Part shown: piece by piece, positions 1 to 8,829 of the stretch
Layout: each line of letters starts with the position of its first letter
Numbering within the stretch: position 1 is the stretch's first letter
Assembly (NCBI GenBank): GCA_023957215.1
Contig: JAMLHH010000005.1
Span: forward strand, 1 to 64,000
DNA length: 64,000 nt
Direction: 5' to 3'
From: Chitinophagales bacterium
Lineage (GTDB): Bacteria > Bacteroidota > Bacteroidia > Chitinophagales > JADIYW01
Made by a program: the position numbers and the translations under genes
Notes under the pieces: generated by a model
What the model was told of the DNA's origin: nothing
Seen by the model: the letters and a program-made list of their open reading frames with translations, nothing else
The model's database searches: none

Positions 1-1
1 T

Positions 2-232
2 AGTGGATCATTTGAAGTTGCATTAGATGATGGTAAATACAAAAGACAAATATCACTCAATAGACCTAATATGGGCTTACATATTCTACCCGGAATATGG
101 GCATCAGAGATGAACTTTTCAAGTGGAAGTATTTGTTTGGTTTTAGCTTCTCATCAGTTTGATGAAAATGATTACATACGAAATTATAGTCATTATTTAG
201 ATTATCGAAAAAATATTGATGCTAATGAATAG
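2..232 (+). CDS. fdtA: FdtA/QdtA-like dTDP-4-keto-6-deoxyhexose 3,4-ketoisomerase (C-terminal end, cut by window edge)
   Basis: The frame is open from position 2 to the TAG at 230-232 and gives 76 residues. The visible part matches the C-terminal half of the WxcM-like/FdtA cupin family: a GSFEVALDDG strand, LNRPNMGLHI, a tryptophan followed by a SSGSICLVLAS strand, and a DENDYIRNY tail. Family members convert dTDP-4-keto-6-deoxyglucose to the 3-keto sugar, which an FdtB-type aminotransferase then aminates. Such an aminotransferase lies at 2970-4073. The catalytic histidines would sit in the missing N-terminal half and cannot be checked. The gene converges on the minus-strand operon that ends at 247. 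Confidence 0.8.
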   Translation, partial: SGSFEVALDDGKYKRQISLNRPNMGLHILPGIWASEMNFSSGSICLVLASHQFDENDYIRNYSHYLDYRKNIDANE

Positions 233-246
233 AATAATATAAAATT

Positions 247-1185
247 CTACAACTCTAATTCATAATAATCTTGTACTATTCCCCGAGCTCCCATCAATTC
301 CTTTTGATGAATTAATCCTTCATTTAATATTCTACCTTGATTATGATTAGAAGTTCCAAACGAAAAGAATTTTTTATTTGAATAAACCTCATTCATTAGA
401 TAGTTATTAATAAAATCTAATGAACTTAACTTTCTGCCTATCTCATTACTAGCCATATATTGTGTATGTACAACTCTACCAAAATCAAAAACAACTACAC
501 CAGAAACAATATCTTCCTGTTCTTTTACAATAAATAATTGTATTTCTTGTTTGAAATCGTATTTCAATTTTTGTATTTCTTCCAAAGAATGTGTTGGTTT
601 AGAATTGTGCTGTCCTTTTAATACATTAGTCAATAGCTCCCAAAATCCTTTAAAGTCACCAGGATTTTCCACTTTATAGTTCTTTTTTATTAATTTATTA
701 ATTAAATTTCTTTTAGAAGATGAGAAGCTTAGCTTATTTTCAATTTCAATAATTGAAAATATATCTCTACCAACTATACTAGCATTATTTCTAAATAGAG
801 CGTATAAATCTTCTTGGGCTGGATAAGAGGAAAATATGGGAGGGATAGCTTTATATAATATTTTTTTAAAACCTAATGTTTTATAATATTGAATTAAGGC
901 ATTGAAAATTTCTAGCACTTCAATAGTCTTAATTTTACTTTCCATTAATAAGGAACCAAAAGTCAACCCTTGATGAGAAAAAATAGTATCACCATTTTCA
1001 TTAGCAGGAAAGACAGCAATTAATATATCTTCTTTATAAAACATCAAAGAGTGATCTTTAAACCTATCAGAATGATAATCCATAAAACCTCTATTAAAGA
1101 AAAAGAGTCCATTTTTAGCTTTATCAATAAACGAATTCCATGCTAATTTACTATCTACACTATATCTATTAATTATAATACTCAT
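247..1185 (-). CDS. FemAB-like / GNAT-superfamily acyltransferase
   Basis: This 312-residue soluble protein has the features of the FemAB-like (CelD/BioF-related) acyltransferase group found in exopolysaccharide loci: an N-terminal FNRGFMDYHSDRF segment, a central basic linker, and a C-terminal half with VSGVVVFDFGRVVHTQYMAS followed by FINNYLMNEVY and FSFGTSNHNQG. The HTQYMAS and FSFGTS strands resemble the acyl-transfer core. It is the last gene of the fdtB operon, and its ATG overlaps the end of the cupin-GNAT gene by 4 bases, so translation is probably coupled. It may transfer an acyl or aminoacyl group to an amino sugar of the glycan. The substrate cannot be read from the sequence. Confidence 0.7.
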   Translation of the reverse strand: MSIIINRYSVDSKLAWNSFIDKAKNGLFFFNRGFMDYHSDRFKDHSLMFYKEDILIAVFPANENGDTIFSHQGLTFGSLLMESKIKTIEVLEIFNALIQYYKTLGFKKILYKAIPPIFSSYPAQEDLYALFRNNASIVGRDIFSIIEIENKLSFSSSKRNLINKLIKKNYKVENPGDFKGFWELLTNVLKGQHNSKPTHSLEEIQKLKYDFKQEIQLFIVKEQEDIVSGVVVFDFGRVVHTQYMASNEIGRKLSSLDFINNYLMNEVYSNKKFFSFGTSNHNQGRILNEGLIHQKELMGARGIVQDYYELEL

Positions 1186-2027
1186 AACTCTATACTCATT
1201 TTTATATATACCTCATTCACTTCTACAATCTTAAAGCCAAATTTCTCATAAGCTTTAATAGCCCTAATATTATCTAATATAACATTTAAATAAAGTTGTT
1301 TAAGTTTGAACATATCTATTGCAATGAATGATATCCATTTCAACATTTCGCCTCCTAGTCCTATACCCCAATAAGATTTATTCCCAATATAGCCAAAAAA
1401 CTCTGCCTTTTTTTCTTCTAAGTCAATATGCTTTAATCCAACGATACCAATAGTCTCATCATTTAGCATAATTCCACGAACAAAGTATGTACTGTTAGAA
1501 GAAAGAGAATCAAACCATTTCCTTTGATCTTGTCTTGTAAAATTAGGAGTATTTGTTAAGTGTTTTATTTCTTCATCATGTAACCAGTCCCAAGATTGTT
1601 CTAAAATTTGTTCTGTATATTCAACAAATGAAATTTTCCTACCTTGTATATTTTTAAAAAATATATAATTATCAATGTAACTAGCTTTTACTTTAGAACT
1701 TAGGGATATTACTGCCCCCAATTCTTCACTATATATTGAGAACCAGCTAAGTTTTGGTATAAATACTCCAATATTTGATTGAGACAAATTAAACTTTTGT
1801 TTGGTATTATCTACCAACTCAATGTCAACCCAAACTTCCCCTAAAATTGCTGTCAGAATGACATCTGAATCTAAATAAGCACGAGGTTTATATGGCAATG
1901 TATCAACATTACAACTTGTCCAAGAGATGGTCTTTGTTTCAAATGGTTTTGATTTAAATATTTCGAATAATCGTTCCTCAAAACCATTATTATTCTTATC
2001 AAATTCAATAATAACAGCCTTTTGCAT
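1182..2027 (-). CDS. Degenerate WxcM/FdtA-like cupin fused to a GNAT acetyltransferase
   Basis: This 281-residue protein has two parts. Residues about 1-130 follow the FdtA/WxcM cupin pattern (a TAILGEVWVDIELVD strand pair, then SNIGVFIPKLSW), but the usual RGxHAH histidine motif is replaced by PRAYLDSD. Residues about 135-281 are a RimJ/RimL-type GNAT domain, with YWGIGLGGEMLKW as the acetyl-CoA loop and NIRAIKAYEKFGFK as the typical C-terminal motif. It lies between the GT2 gene and the FemAB-like gene. The GNAT half is a good candidate for N-acetylating the 3-amino sugar made by the FdtB homologue. The cupin half probably does not isomerise. Function is inferred from domain content and context. 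Confidence 0.75.
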   Translation of the reverse strand: MQKAVIIEFDKNNNGFEERLFEIFKSKPFETKTISWTSCNVDTLPYKPRAYLDSDVILTAILGEVWVDIELVDNTKQKFNLSQSNIGVFIPKLSWFSIYSEELGAVISLSSKVKASYIDNYIFFKNIQGRKISFVEYTEQILEQSWDWLHDEEIKHLTNTPNFTRQDQRKWFDSLSSNSTYFVRGIMLNDETIGIVGLKHIDLEEKKAEFFGYIGNKSYWGIGLGGEMLKWISFIAIDMFKLKQLYLNVILDNIRAIKAYEKFGFKIVEVNEVYIKMSIEL

Positions 2028-2034
2028 AACCCAT

Positions 2035-2964
2035 CTAAATTTCAGTTTTATCTACAACATAATTGGGTCTATTTCGACTAGCATCTAATGTTCTCCATAA
2101 ATACTCTCCTAAAATCCCCAAAGCTATCATTTGGAAAGCAGATACAAATAAAAAAACTAACATCATAGCTGACCATCCTTCAACATTAATATTACCGTTT
2201 AGCCTATTGTAAACTATAATTAAAGCATATAAAATAGCTATCAAACCTAAAATAAAACCAGAAACGCTAATAATTCGAATTGGTAAAAAAGAAAAAGCTA
2301 CAAAAGAGTCAATAAAGAATTTAATTTTTTTAGAGAATGTCCATTTGCTTTTACCAAATTTCCTTTCAAGTCTTTTATACGGAATAGCTACATATTCATA
2401 TTTAAGCCATAGAAACAGATACAAAGTATTTGAATTCTTTTCATTAATTTCAATAGCTTTCTCACGCAGTTCCTTGTCAAATAACACATAGTCAAAGCCA
2501 CCATCAGGTAAATTGGACAATGCAAATCGTTTAATTAAATATTGAGTTGTTTTCCCAAATATCTTAGAAATGAATGGGTCTTCTCTATCTATTCTATTAC
2601 CCATTACTAGCTTTATACCTTTACTCCAATATTCATACATTTTAGGCATTAATTCAACAGGGTCCTGCAAATCAGCAGCAATCAATATATTACAATCTCC
2701 CGTGGCATATTTTAACCCTGCTAGAAAAGCATTTGGGCTACCAAAATTACCTGATAGTTTTATTAAGGAAACTTTGTCAGGATATTCTGCTTTGAATTTT
2801 TGTAGTTCAGTATAAGTATTATCTTTAGAACCATCATCTACCATAACATACTCAAATTCAGTACCTATAGGAAAATTTCGTTCATTTTCAATCAGTGCTT
2901 TTTTGGTATGAGGGATATTTAACTCATTATAATAACAAGTTATAATAATTGATATTTTTGGCAT
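2035..2964 (-). CDS. GT2 family glycosyltransferase, DPM1/GtrB/ArnC-like
   Basis: The 309-residue protein starts with a GT-A fold (IIITCYYNE, VDDGSKDNT, AADLQDP at about residues 96-102 as the metal/nucleotide site). It ends with two membrane helices at about 225-250 and 265-290. The ERKFGKSKW segment before the helices is typical of polyprenyl-phosphate sugar synthases such as GtrB. Such enzymes load a sugar on undecaprenyl phosphate at the inner face of the membrane. It follows the aminotransferase gene by 5 bases in one operon, so it may handle the aminosugar made there or a side-branch sugar. Donor and acceptor are unknown. Confidence 0.82.
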   Translation of the reverse strand: MPKISIIITCYYNELNIPHTKKALIENERNFPIGTEFEYVMVDDGSKDNTYTELQKFKAEYPDKVSLIKLSGNFGSPNAFLAGLKYATGDCNILIAADLQDPVELMPKMYEYWSKGIKLVMGNRIDREDPFISKIFGKTTQYLIKRFALSNLPDGGFDYVLFDKELREKAIEINEKNSNTLYLFLWLKYEYVAIPYKRLERKFGKSKWTFSKKIKFFIDSFVAFSFLPIRIISVSGFILGLIAILYALIIVYNRLNGNINVEGWSAMMLVFLFVSAFQMIALGILGEYLWRTLDASRNRPNYVVDKTEI

Positions 2965-2969
2965 ATAGT

Positions 2970-4073
2970 CTAGTTGAAAAATTGTCTGATAGCTTCAATC
3001 ACAAAACCTTGTTGTTCTGCACTTAGACCAGGATAAAGAGGAATACTTAAACAAGTTTCCGCAATTTCCTCAGCTAAAGGAAAATCCCCTCTTTTGTAAC
3101 CTAATTCTTGATATGCTTCTTGCAAATGCGGCGGAATAGGATAATGTATTACAGTCCCAATATTTCTATTTGTCAAGTGATTTTGTAATTCATCTCTTTG
3201 TTTTGTTCTTACTAAGTATATATGATAAACAGACGTCGCATTACAAGAAATTTGTGGAAGTATTAAATCCCCTACGTTTTTTAATTCTTCATCATAAACT
3301 TTTGCCAAACGAACTCTTTCTTCATTCTCTGCAGATAGATATTTTAATTTTTCAGATAGAAATGCTGCTTGTAACTCATCAAGTCTTGAGTTTACCCCTT
3401 TAATCTCATTGTAGTATTTTTTTTGAGATCCATAATTGCGAACTACTCTAATTTTTTGGCTTAGCTCTTCATTATCAGTCGTAACAGCTCCCCCATCACC
3501 TAAAGCACCTAAGTTTTTGCCTGGATAAAAACTTGTAGCATTAATATCTCCCCAACTACCTGTAGGCTTATCTTTATAACTCGCACCTTGTGATTGAGCA
3601 TTATCTTCAATAACATATAAATTATACTTAATAGCTATATTACGTATATCTTCTAATTCAGCAGCTTGACCATAAAGGTTTACAGGAATAATAGCTTTCG
3701 TCTTATGTGAAATCTTTTCTTCTATGAGAGCCGTATTAATATTATAGGTATAAATATTAGGCTCTACAGGAATAGGTGTTGCACCTACATAGGATACTGC
3801 TAACCAAGTAGCTATATAAGTGTTAGAAGGAACTATCACTTCATCTCCTTCTCCAATATTTAATACTTTTAAAGAAAGGATTAAAGCATCTAGTCCATTA
3901 GCAACTCCTATACAGTATTTAGTTTGTGTGAATAATGAAAATTCTTTTTCAAACTTATCCACTGCTTCACCTAATATAAACCATCCAGATTTTAAAACAT
4001 TCTCAAACGCTTTTTTTAAAACTTCTTCTTTTGAAATATTAAGTTGTTTAAGATCTAAATAGCTTACTTGCAT
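2970..4073 (-). CDS. fdtB: DegT/DnrJ/EryC1 sugar aminotransferase, FdtB-like
   Basis: The protein has 367 residues, normal for the PLP-dependent DegT family. It shows the ANGLDAL motif, NTYIATWLAVS, the aspartate of VIEDNAQS, and the internal-aldimine lysine at residue 186 in FYPGKNLG. The run from ANGLDAL to EPNIYTYNI is typical of FdtB/QdtB enzymes, which aminate C3 of dTDP-3-keto-6-deoxyhexoses. The FdtA-like fragment at 2-232 supports this. WbpE is a related alternative and would fit wbpB and wbpD at 19-22 kb, but the sequence reads closer to FdtB. It is the first gene of a four-gene minus-strand operon. Confidence 0.8.
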   Translation of the reverse strand: MQVSYLDLKQLNISKEEVLKKAFENVLKSGWFILGEAVDKFEKEFSLFTQTKYCIGVANGLDALILSLKVLNIGEGDEVIVPSNTYIATWLAVSYVGATPIPVEPNIYTYNINTALIEEKISHKTKAIIPVNLYGQAAELEDIRNIAIKYNLYVIEDNAQSQGASYKDKPTGSWGDINATSFYPGKNLGALGDGGAVTTDNEELSQKIRVVRNYGSQKKYYNEIKGVNSRLDELQAAFLSEKLKYLSAENEERVRLAKVYDEELKNVGDLILPQISCNATSVYHIYLVRTKQRDELQNHLTNRNIGTVIHYPIPPHLQEAYQELGYKRGDFPLAEEIAETCLSIPLYPGLSAEQQGFVIEAIRQFFN

Positions 4074-4293
4074 TGTATTTATTATTTCTTTTTTTGAAAA
4101 CAGTATTAATTTTAGAAGACTTATAGTCCTTAGAGCTAAGGTAATAAATATCTTCTTTTGATTACTTCTATTAATAATGATTTTTTGAAATAATCAAAAA
4201 TGAATGTACTTTGTACCAAAAATCAAAAAAAACAGGACTATCAAATAGTCTATTAATTTAGTATATTAAAGCATCCATCTAACGTAATTATTT
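4074..4293. other. Divergent intergenic region between the fdtB operon and a membrane protein gene
   Basis: This 220-base AT-rich gap must hold the start signals of both flanking transcripts. I see no exact TAnnTTTG -7 motif, no hairpin terminator and no convincing small gene. Confidence 0.4.
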
Positions 4294-6051
4294 ATGGAAT
4301 ATATAATAGTATTTATTTTTATATTGATATTAATCAATGTAAAATTATTTAAAGTAAACACAAGCTTTTTCAACTCATCTTTAAATCTTCTGTTAATCAC
4401 AGGATTATATGCAGTCATTCAAACTAAGTTCAATAGTATATTTATAGTGTTCTTAGCTCTTCTTATAGTAACTCAATACAAAAACATAACTTTTTCGTAT
4501 GATTTTTTGGGCTTAAAAAAGTCTTTAATATATGGAATAGGAATAGGGGGAATAGTTTATTCAAATCTATATAAAGTACTCAATTTTACTACTTTCCCAT
4601 ATGTTGATGATGTTTTTTACTCTAGGGTTGCTACATGGATTAACTACACTGGAATTGAGAATACATTGTCTCAATCAAATCACTTATTTGCAGACCAACA
4701 ACTAAATGCTCAATATTACCATTGGTTCGAACTTTGGTTGACTAACTTTATTGGAATATTAAATCATGGGAATACATTTATCAACCTCTTTATAGTTATT
4801 ACATCTATTGTTGGCGTTTTAATTTGTTTAGGTATTCATGAGATAATAGAAAGAAAAGCTTCATCTATTCATGGTAGATATATTTTCATACTTACATTTT
4901 TAATGTTTTTAATAATTACATTATCAAGTAGCTTATGGAATACTATCATTTACATAGCTCCTTTCCAAATTCCCAAATATGGTTCAACTACAGCAATTTC
5001 TAATATATTAAAGACCATTTACGTTGTACCTATCTGCCTATCAATTTATTATGTTTTTACCAAAAAGGAAAACGGAATATATTATCCAATTCTTTTCTCT
5101 TTCTTCTATTTAACAACTTTTCCAGCAATTGTTATGGGATTGATATTTACAGGTATAATAATATCTTATCAAAATAGAAAAATAGAAAAAAAGTATATCA
5201 TACCATTCTTAGCACTATTATTATTTGTAGTTTTTTACAAGTTAAATGCAGATTCTAGAATGCAAGATATAGATAAAAATCCATTAAGCATGATACCAAA
5301 TAATAAACACATGATCAATTGGTTTATTAAATCCTATATATTCATTCCCATAGGATGGTTTGTGCCTATTGTATATTTATACATTAAAAGAAGAGAATTA
5401 AAAGATTTTATTATTCCCTTTGTTTCTATTTACATCAGTTCTTCACTATTGTGGTTACTACTATATACAAAGGCAGATGCTCAACAGCTTTTTGGAAATT
5501 TAATGGATACCTTTTTTTATGTACTTATTGCAATATTAATAATAGACTTATTGAATAATAAGAAGTATGTTATTTTAATTATTATAGCAACTATCCATAT
5601 TATACCATTACAAAAATATCGAGGTACTAATGCATCACCCGATAAAATAAAACGTCTAAATTTTATAAAGCCTTATTTAGAAGAAAAGATAATTTTTCTA
5701 AATAGCAAAGATAGTGTAAGCTCTATATATAGATATAGTGAAAATAATTTTTGCTTTTCTCCTGAGATTTATCTATTAAATTCAAAAGCTAAAATATACT
5801 ACCCTTTAGCCTCATACCCAATATTGCCTAAATTTAATCATGAAGAAAGTCAAATAATAGAATCCATTAGAAAAGAAAGTATTTATTTCCAATCATGCGG
5901 TGAGCTAAATTTTAAAAATTACGATTGTTTGCTAGATTTTATGAAAAAGTATCAATTTACTACTATATTTTCTGAATTTACAATTGATAATAATCAACTA
6001 CAATTTAAAAACGCATATAACGGATTCTACATATACAAAATAAAACCCTAA
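4294..6051 (+). CDS. Polytopic membrane protein, candidate GT-C glycosyltransferase
   Basis: This 585-residue protein has about a dozen hydrophobic helices up to residue ~440, followed by a ~130-residue soluble C-terminal domain. The first long extracytoplasmic loop carries FPYVDDVFYSRVATW. An acidic pair in that loop is the usual signature of GT-C enzymes, which use lipid-linked sugar donors. The tail ends YNGFYIYKIKP. The gene stands alone on the plus strand between two minus-strand blocks. A polymerase or O-acyltransferase role is possible but the loop acids favour GT-C. I do not recognise a close family. Confidence 0.55.
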   Translation: MEYIIVFIFILILINVKLFKVNTSFFNSSLNLLLITGLYAVIQTKFNSIFIVFLALLIVTQYKNITFSYDFLGLKKSLIYGIGIGGIVYSNLYKVLNFTTFPYVDDVFYSRVATWINYTGIENTLSQSNHLFADQQLNAQYYHWFELWLTNFIGILNHGNTFINLFIVITSIVGVLICLGIHEIIERKASSIHGRYIFILTFLMFLIITLSSSLWNTIIYIAPFQIPKYGSTTAISNILKTIYVVPICLSIYYVFTKKENGIYYPILFSFFYLTTFPAIVMGLIFTGIIISYQNRKIEKKYIIPFLALLLFVVFYKLNADSRMQDIDKNPLSMIPNNKHMINWFIKSYIFIPIGWFVPIVYLYIKRRELKDFIIPFVSIYISSSLLWLLLYTKADAQQLFGNLMDTFFYVLIAILIIDLLNNKKYVILIIIATIHIIPLQKYRGTNASPDKIKRLNFIKPYLEEKIIFLNSKDSVSSIYRYSENNFCFSPEIYLLNSKAKIYYPLASYPILPKFNHEESQIIESIRKESIYFQSCGELNFKNYDCLLDFMKKYQFTTIFSEFTIDNNQLQFKNAYNGFYIYKIKP

Positions 6052-6089
6052 TACAAAATCATACACAGAGTACAATTAGCTGATAATTA

Positions 6090-6863
6090 TTATTTGACAC
6101 CTTTAAGTATCCAACATTTCAAATACTCCCAAATAGTAGGATGTGTCCAAAGTTTACTTTCAGTCACCTTACTTTCAATAACTGTCAAAGCATTATTATA
6201 AATAGACTCTATTGTTTTTTGCATCAGCTGAACTCCCTTTGCAACTTGAAGTAATGGGTATGTAATAAAATTATCATTTTTTGAAACCTTAATAATATCT
6301 TGAAACAAAACACCACCAGTATCAATGCCTTCATCAACAAGATGAACAGTAACTCCGCAATTATCCTTATCATTATTCACAAGCGCCCAATAGCCACCGT
6401 GAACACCTCTATATTTCGGAGTAATACCTGCATGAGTATTAATAAAAATAGCATTAATAGCATTTAATACTTTTTTCGATATGATTCTAGTTCCATTAAC
6501 TATAACAATATCAGGGTTTTCAGCTATTAAATATTCAATACATTCATTGCTATTAACGGATGAAACATTAATTATTTTAGATGTAGGTATAAATGATGTA
6601 TCAATTTTAAAATCGTTTATTATCTCTTGTATTCTTTGTTTAGAAATTCTATTTAATAATCGAGGAATAAAAAGTTGAAAGATTATCTGACCAAAAACTT
6701 TCCAATAACCAATTTTCTTTATTCTGTTCTTTAAAAATGTTTTTCTATTTGGTTTGTCTTCAATAACAATACTATGTATAGGATAGATTTCATTCACTCC
6801 ATGAAACATTATTCGAGTAGATTGGCCATTGCAAGCTAACATGATAATTTTCTTAGCTCCCAT
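6090..6863 (-). CDS. Formyltransferase-family protein, probable sugar N-formyltransferase
   Basis: The 257-residue protein keeps the N10-formyltetrahydrofolate transferase core. The catalytic triad is visible as N142 and H144 in FINTHAG and D181 in EGIDTGG, with PKYRGVHGGYW between them. Methionyl-tRNA formyltransferases have a C-terminal OB domain that is missing here, and the position in a glycan locus points to an amino-sugar substrate as in VioF or WlaRD-type enzymes. It overlaps the deacetylase gene by one base. The pair could deacetylate and then formylate an amino sugar, though deacetylases of this fold usually act on polymers. Confidence 0.75.
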   Translation of the reverse strand: MGAKKIIMLACNGQSTRIMFHGVNEIYPIHSIVIEDKPNRKTFLKNRIKKIGYWKVFGQIIFQLFIPRLLNRISKQRIQEIINDFKIDTSFIPTSKIINVSSVNSNECIEYLIAENPDIVIVNGTRIISKKVLNAINAIFINTHAGITPKYRGVHGGYWALVNNDKDNCGVTVHLVDEGIDTGGVLFQDIIKVSKNDNFITYPLLQVAKGVQLMQKTIESIYNNALTVIESKVTESKLWTHPTIWEYLKCWILKGVK

Positions 6864-7840
6864 CAGTTTAATATTTCTTCTGCCAATGCTCTCATTGTAA
6901 TACTCTCAAAGTTATACTTAATGTTCAATTCAGAATAATGTTTGAGAATTTTTTCTAAGAAAGAAAAATTTTCCTCCTGATTAGCCCCAAAATTATGAGG
7001 ATGCCACCATAAGTGAAATACTTTATTATGTTTTGCAGCATAGGTCATACTTTTAATAATCCTTTTCAATCTTAAGTTTTCTAATAATTTCAACTTCTTT
7101 GAATAAGGTCTCAAAAAGCGGCTTGAAGGAATATTGTATGGTTGCACTTTTGATATTTCAACAATATCGCTACAGTTATGTCCTGAAAGATTAATATAGG
7201 TATCAAGCAATCGAAGTGCTCTTTTCAACAAACTATTATCTTCACCATTAGACGCTTGATAAAACCACTTAGTTTCATTCCCTCGATAAGAATACAACCC
7301 AAGTTCTTTAACAATTTGCAAATAATCCGCCTTGACTTGATTCCTTGGAAATACAATACTTTTTATTTCTATTGCTTTTTGTTTCGCAATTTCCAATGCT
7401 AACATCAGATCTTCTCTGAAATGATTAGCGACTTGTCCATCTTCCAAACAATAATAATGAGAAAAGGTATGAGTAGCAATCTCTTGACCTGGAGTCTGTT
7501 GAATCAAATCAATTAAATCAGGGCAAAAATGATATTTATTGAAGTCTTTATCTATAGGAAAATTATCAAGATATAAATAAGGTGAAAGGTTATTGTCTGT
7601 ATATAACGGCTTTTCACTAGGAATATAATGCAACAATTCATTCTTATCCTTGGCAAACAATAAACCTACTGTCGCAAAAGTTCCTTTAATATTGAATCTA
7701 GAAAATTCTGATAGTAATCTTGGAATAACTTGATAAACAGCAATTATTTCTTTCCCATAATTATCTATTGTTCTTTTATCTCTAACACCCCAGTACAGTT
7801 CAAAATCAAGTGATATTACAAACTTCCCATTGTTATTCAT
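6863..7840 (-). CDS. Polysaccharide deacetylase (NodB homology, CE4-like)
   Basis: The 325-residue protein starts with SLDFELYWG (catalytic aspartate D12) and has the zinc motif HTFSH at residues 124-128. Both belong to the NodB/CE4 deacetylase fold. FPRNQ follows at the motif-3 position, and HLWWHPHNFG near the C-terminus supplies the last histidine motif. No signal peptide is visible, so it probably acts on a cytoplasmic or lipid-linked intermediate, as do the homologues found next to formyltransferases in O-antigen loci. It sits in a tight minus-strand block between an epimerase and a formyltransferase. Confidence 0.82.
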   Translation of the reverse strand: MNNNGKFVISLDFELYWGVRDKRTIDNYGKEIIAVYQVIPRLLSEFSRFNIKGTFATVGLLFAKDKNELLHYIPSEKPLYTDNNLSPYLYLDNFPIDKDFNKYHFCPDLIDLIQQTPGQEIATHTFSHYYCLEDGQVANHFREDLMLALEIAKQKAIEIKSIVFPRNQVKADYLQIVKELGLYSYRGNETKWFYQASNGEDNSLLKRALRLLDTYINLSGHNCSDIVEISKVQPYNIPSSRFLRPYSKKLKLLENLRLKRIIKSMTYAAKHNKVFHLWWHPHNFGANQEENFSFLEKILKHYSELNIKYNFESITMRALAEEILN

Positions 7841-7866
7841 GAGTAAAATATAATCTTTAAAGTAAC

Positions 7867-8820
7867 TTACTTTTGAAAAATGTTTTTAAAATACTCTATT
7901 GTTAAAGGCAATCCTTCTGAAAATTTATGTGTAGGATTGTACCCTAGCAATAGCTTCGCTTTAGAAATATCAGCAAGAGAGTCTCTGATATCTCCCATTC
8001 TTGGTTCTCTATGAATCGCTTTAATATCCTTATTCAAAATTTTACAAATACCATCATAAAGTTCGTTAATAGTGAATCTTTCGCCGAGAGCAATATTATA
8101 CACTTGATTTACAGCTTCTGCATTCGTAGTTGTAAGTCCCAAAATATTAGCTTGAACAGCATTATCTACATAAGTAAAGTCTCTGCTTTGCTCCCCATCT
8201 CCATTAATAAAAGGGGCTTCATTATTAATCAAAGATTTTGCAAATAATGGAATCACAGCAGCATATTGACCATTGGGATTTTGTCTAGGTCCAAAAATAT
8301 TAAAATATCTAAAGCCTATAGTTTCCATACCATATACCTTAGCGAAAACACTAGCATAAATCTCATTTGTAAATTTAGTGGCAGCATAAGGAGAAAGTAG
8401 ATTTCCTATCCTATTCTCTATTTTAGGCAAATTAGGTTCATCTCCATATACTGAAGAAGAAGAAGCAAAAACAAATCTCTTAACATTCAATTCTTTGGCA
8501 GCAAAAAGCATATTCACAAAGCCAATATCATTATTGGCATGAGTATCCAATGGAACATTGATAGATCGAGGTACTGACCCTAAAGCAGCTTGATGAGAAA
8601 TTGCATCTACTCCTCTACAAGCATTAGAACAATCTTCAATATTTCTAATATCACCCAACATAAATTCATAATTGGGATGATCTTTAAATAAATCTACATT
8701 TTCTTGTTTGCCAGAAGAAAGATTATCTAATACTCTTACATTATAACCCAAATGCAATAACTGCTCTGTAATATTACTCCCAATAAAGCCTGCGCCTCCA
8801 GTTACAAGAATTTTTTTCAT
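7867..8820 (-). CDS. UDP-hexose 4-epimerase, WbpP/Gne-like (GlcNAc/GalNAc type)
   Basis: This 317-residue extended SDR protein has the NAD motif GGAGFIGS (residues 8-15), the catalytic pair Y145/K149 in YAATK, and an SSSSVYGD strand. The AALGSVPRSIN segment is typical of the WbpP group, which interconverts UDP-GlcNAc and UDP-GalNAc or their uronates rather than UDP-Glc/UDP-Gal. The C-terminal GDIRDSLADISKA is standard. It lies 9 bases after the GT4 gene in the same transcript. Specificity is inferred from the motif only. Confidence 0.82.
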   Translation of the reverse strand: MKKILVTGGAGFIGSNITEQLLHLGYNVRVLDNLSSGKQENVDLFKDHPNYEFMLGDIRNIEDCSNACRGVDAISHQAALGSVPRSINVPLDTHANNDIGFVNMLFAAKELNVKRFVFASSSSVYGDEPNLPKIENRIGNLLSPYAATKFTNEIYASVFAKVYGMETIGFRYFNIFGPRQNPNGQYAAVIPLFAKSLINNEAPFINGDGEQSRDFTYVDNAVQANILGLTTTNAEAVNQVYNIALGERFTINELYDGICKILNKDIKAIHREPRMGDIRDSLADISKAKLLLGYNPTHKFSEGLPLTIEYFKNIFQK

Positions 8821-8829
8821 ATTATAAAT

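Noticed and set aside
3820-4062. Plus-strand open frames within fdtB, pse and other genes
   Set aside because: They are antisense shadows of clear genes with no motifs of their own.
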